Source of the DNA: Perognathus longimembris pacificus
Lineage: Eukaryota > Chordata > Mammalia > Rodentia > Heteromyidae
Length of the DNA: 64,000 bases
Assembly (NCBI RefSeq): GCF_023159225.1
Contig: NC_063173.1
Coordinates: 8,470,852 to 8,534,851 of the forward strand
Reading direction: 5' to 3'
Shown: piece after piece, positions 63,361-64,000 of the stretch
Numbering within the stretch: position 1 is the first letter of the stretch
Layout: every line of letters starts with the position of its first letter
Position numbers and translations under genes: made by a program
Notes under the pieces: generated by a model
Database searches by the model: none
What the model saw: only the letters and a program-made list of their open reading frames with translations
What the model was told of the DNA's origin: nothing

Positions 63361-64000
63361 TCTAATGGAGTTTAAGTTTATGGTGATTAGAAATGCATAC
63401 CTTATAGTTTCATGTCTCTAAAAGTTTCTTCTGCCATAGTGGGATCTTCCTAAGCCGGGTTAGAGGCATGAGGAACTGGTGTCTGATAGTGATCCAGGCT
63501 CTTAGGTCAAAATATCATGTGATGGGTTCTTTCCTTTTTGCTTGACTATTGGGCGAAAGCATCTTTTCCTCTCAGTCCTTAGGAATTCATTACTCAAAAT
63601 TCGAGGTTCTAAGATGTAATCATCTGAACTCAGGTTGAAGTTTCACTTGTATAATCAATGCTGTCAGCAACATTAATGTCTAGAGTGCCTTGTCTGTCTT
63701 TGTTCCAATTCATCTCATGCATACAAAATGAAAAACATGGTTAGTATGTGTTAAGTGTACTCTATATTAGAGTGCACTGATAGAAGTATACTTAAGTAGT
63801 GCAACAGACTACAACCACCTAGATTCATGACTCTTGAGTGCCTGAGTAATACTGGTTGGTTTTCTCTAGTATAATTTCTCAGAGTATCATAAAGCCATTT
63901 GAGTGGTATGTGGAACATAAAACTGGGTCCTGGTATGAGTGCCAGGAATGTGTTGAGGACATCTATGTATACGTGTGCACATGATTGAATCCAGAGCCTC
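63361..64000. other. EED 3' flank, no gene seen
   Basis: Unique-looking sequence. The last 30 bases may begin another SINE ('gattgaatccagagcctc'). Confidence 0.4.

Overview
The window is mammalian nuclear DNA, most likely from a geomyoid rodent (kangaroo rat, pocket mouse or pocket gopher family). The evidence is about thirty copies of a dimeric SINE with a tRNA-Ala/ID-like left half (box B reads GGTTCGATTCC) joined to a right half starting near 'agaagtggcgctgtggctcaa'. This is the structure known as IDL-Geo, described from Geomyoidea. Many copies keep long perfect target-site duplications (TSDs), so the family was active recently. A second SINE type carries the same right half behind a 7SL/B1-like head ('ctgtaatcctagctactcag'); I call it B1-Geo here.

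Layout. Positions 1 to about 2707, minus strand: a long, intronless, protein-like reading frame of at least 900 codons. It starts in a CpG island, has one apparent frameshift near 1490 and runs off the left edge; I do not recognise the protein. Positions 3500-32800: intergenic DNA made mostly of SINEs, L1 pieces and solo LTRs. Its centrepiece is an L1 at 22621-27090 with an inverted 5' part, carrying a nested L1 tail, three solo LTRs of one family and two SINEs. A second LTR family has copies at 11454 and 28734.

Positions 32870-62815, plus strand: the complete EED gene (Polycomb PRC2 WD40 subunit). There are 12 coding exons from the ATG at 33855 to the stop at 62608-62610, giving 441 codons plus stop. 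The exon joins are in phase throughout, and the trimethyl-lysine cage residues F97, Y148, W364 and Y365 are present. Intron 4 has the signals of a minor-spliceosome (U12-type) intron. The reading frame stays open upstream of the ATG through the CpG island, which fits the known longer EED isoforms started at non-AUG codons.

Positions 62816-64000: 3' flank with one B1-Geo copy and a 41-bp tailless SINE fragment between perfect 15-bp TSDs.

The most distinctive items are the U12-type intron with a possible alternative exon inside it, the tailless SINE fragment, the nested L1/LTR cluster, a 222-bp element with 13-bp inverted ends inside a SINE tail, and the unidentified frameshifted gene at the left edge.
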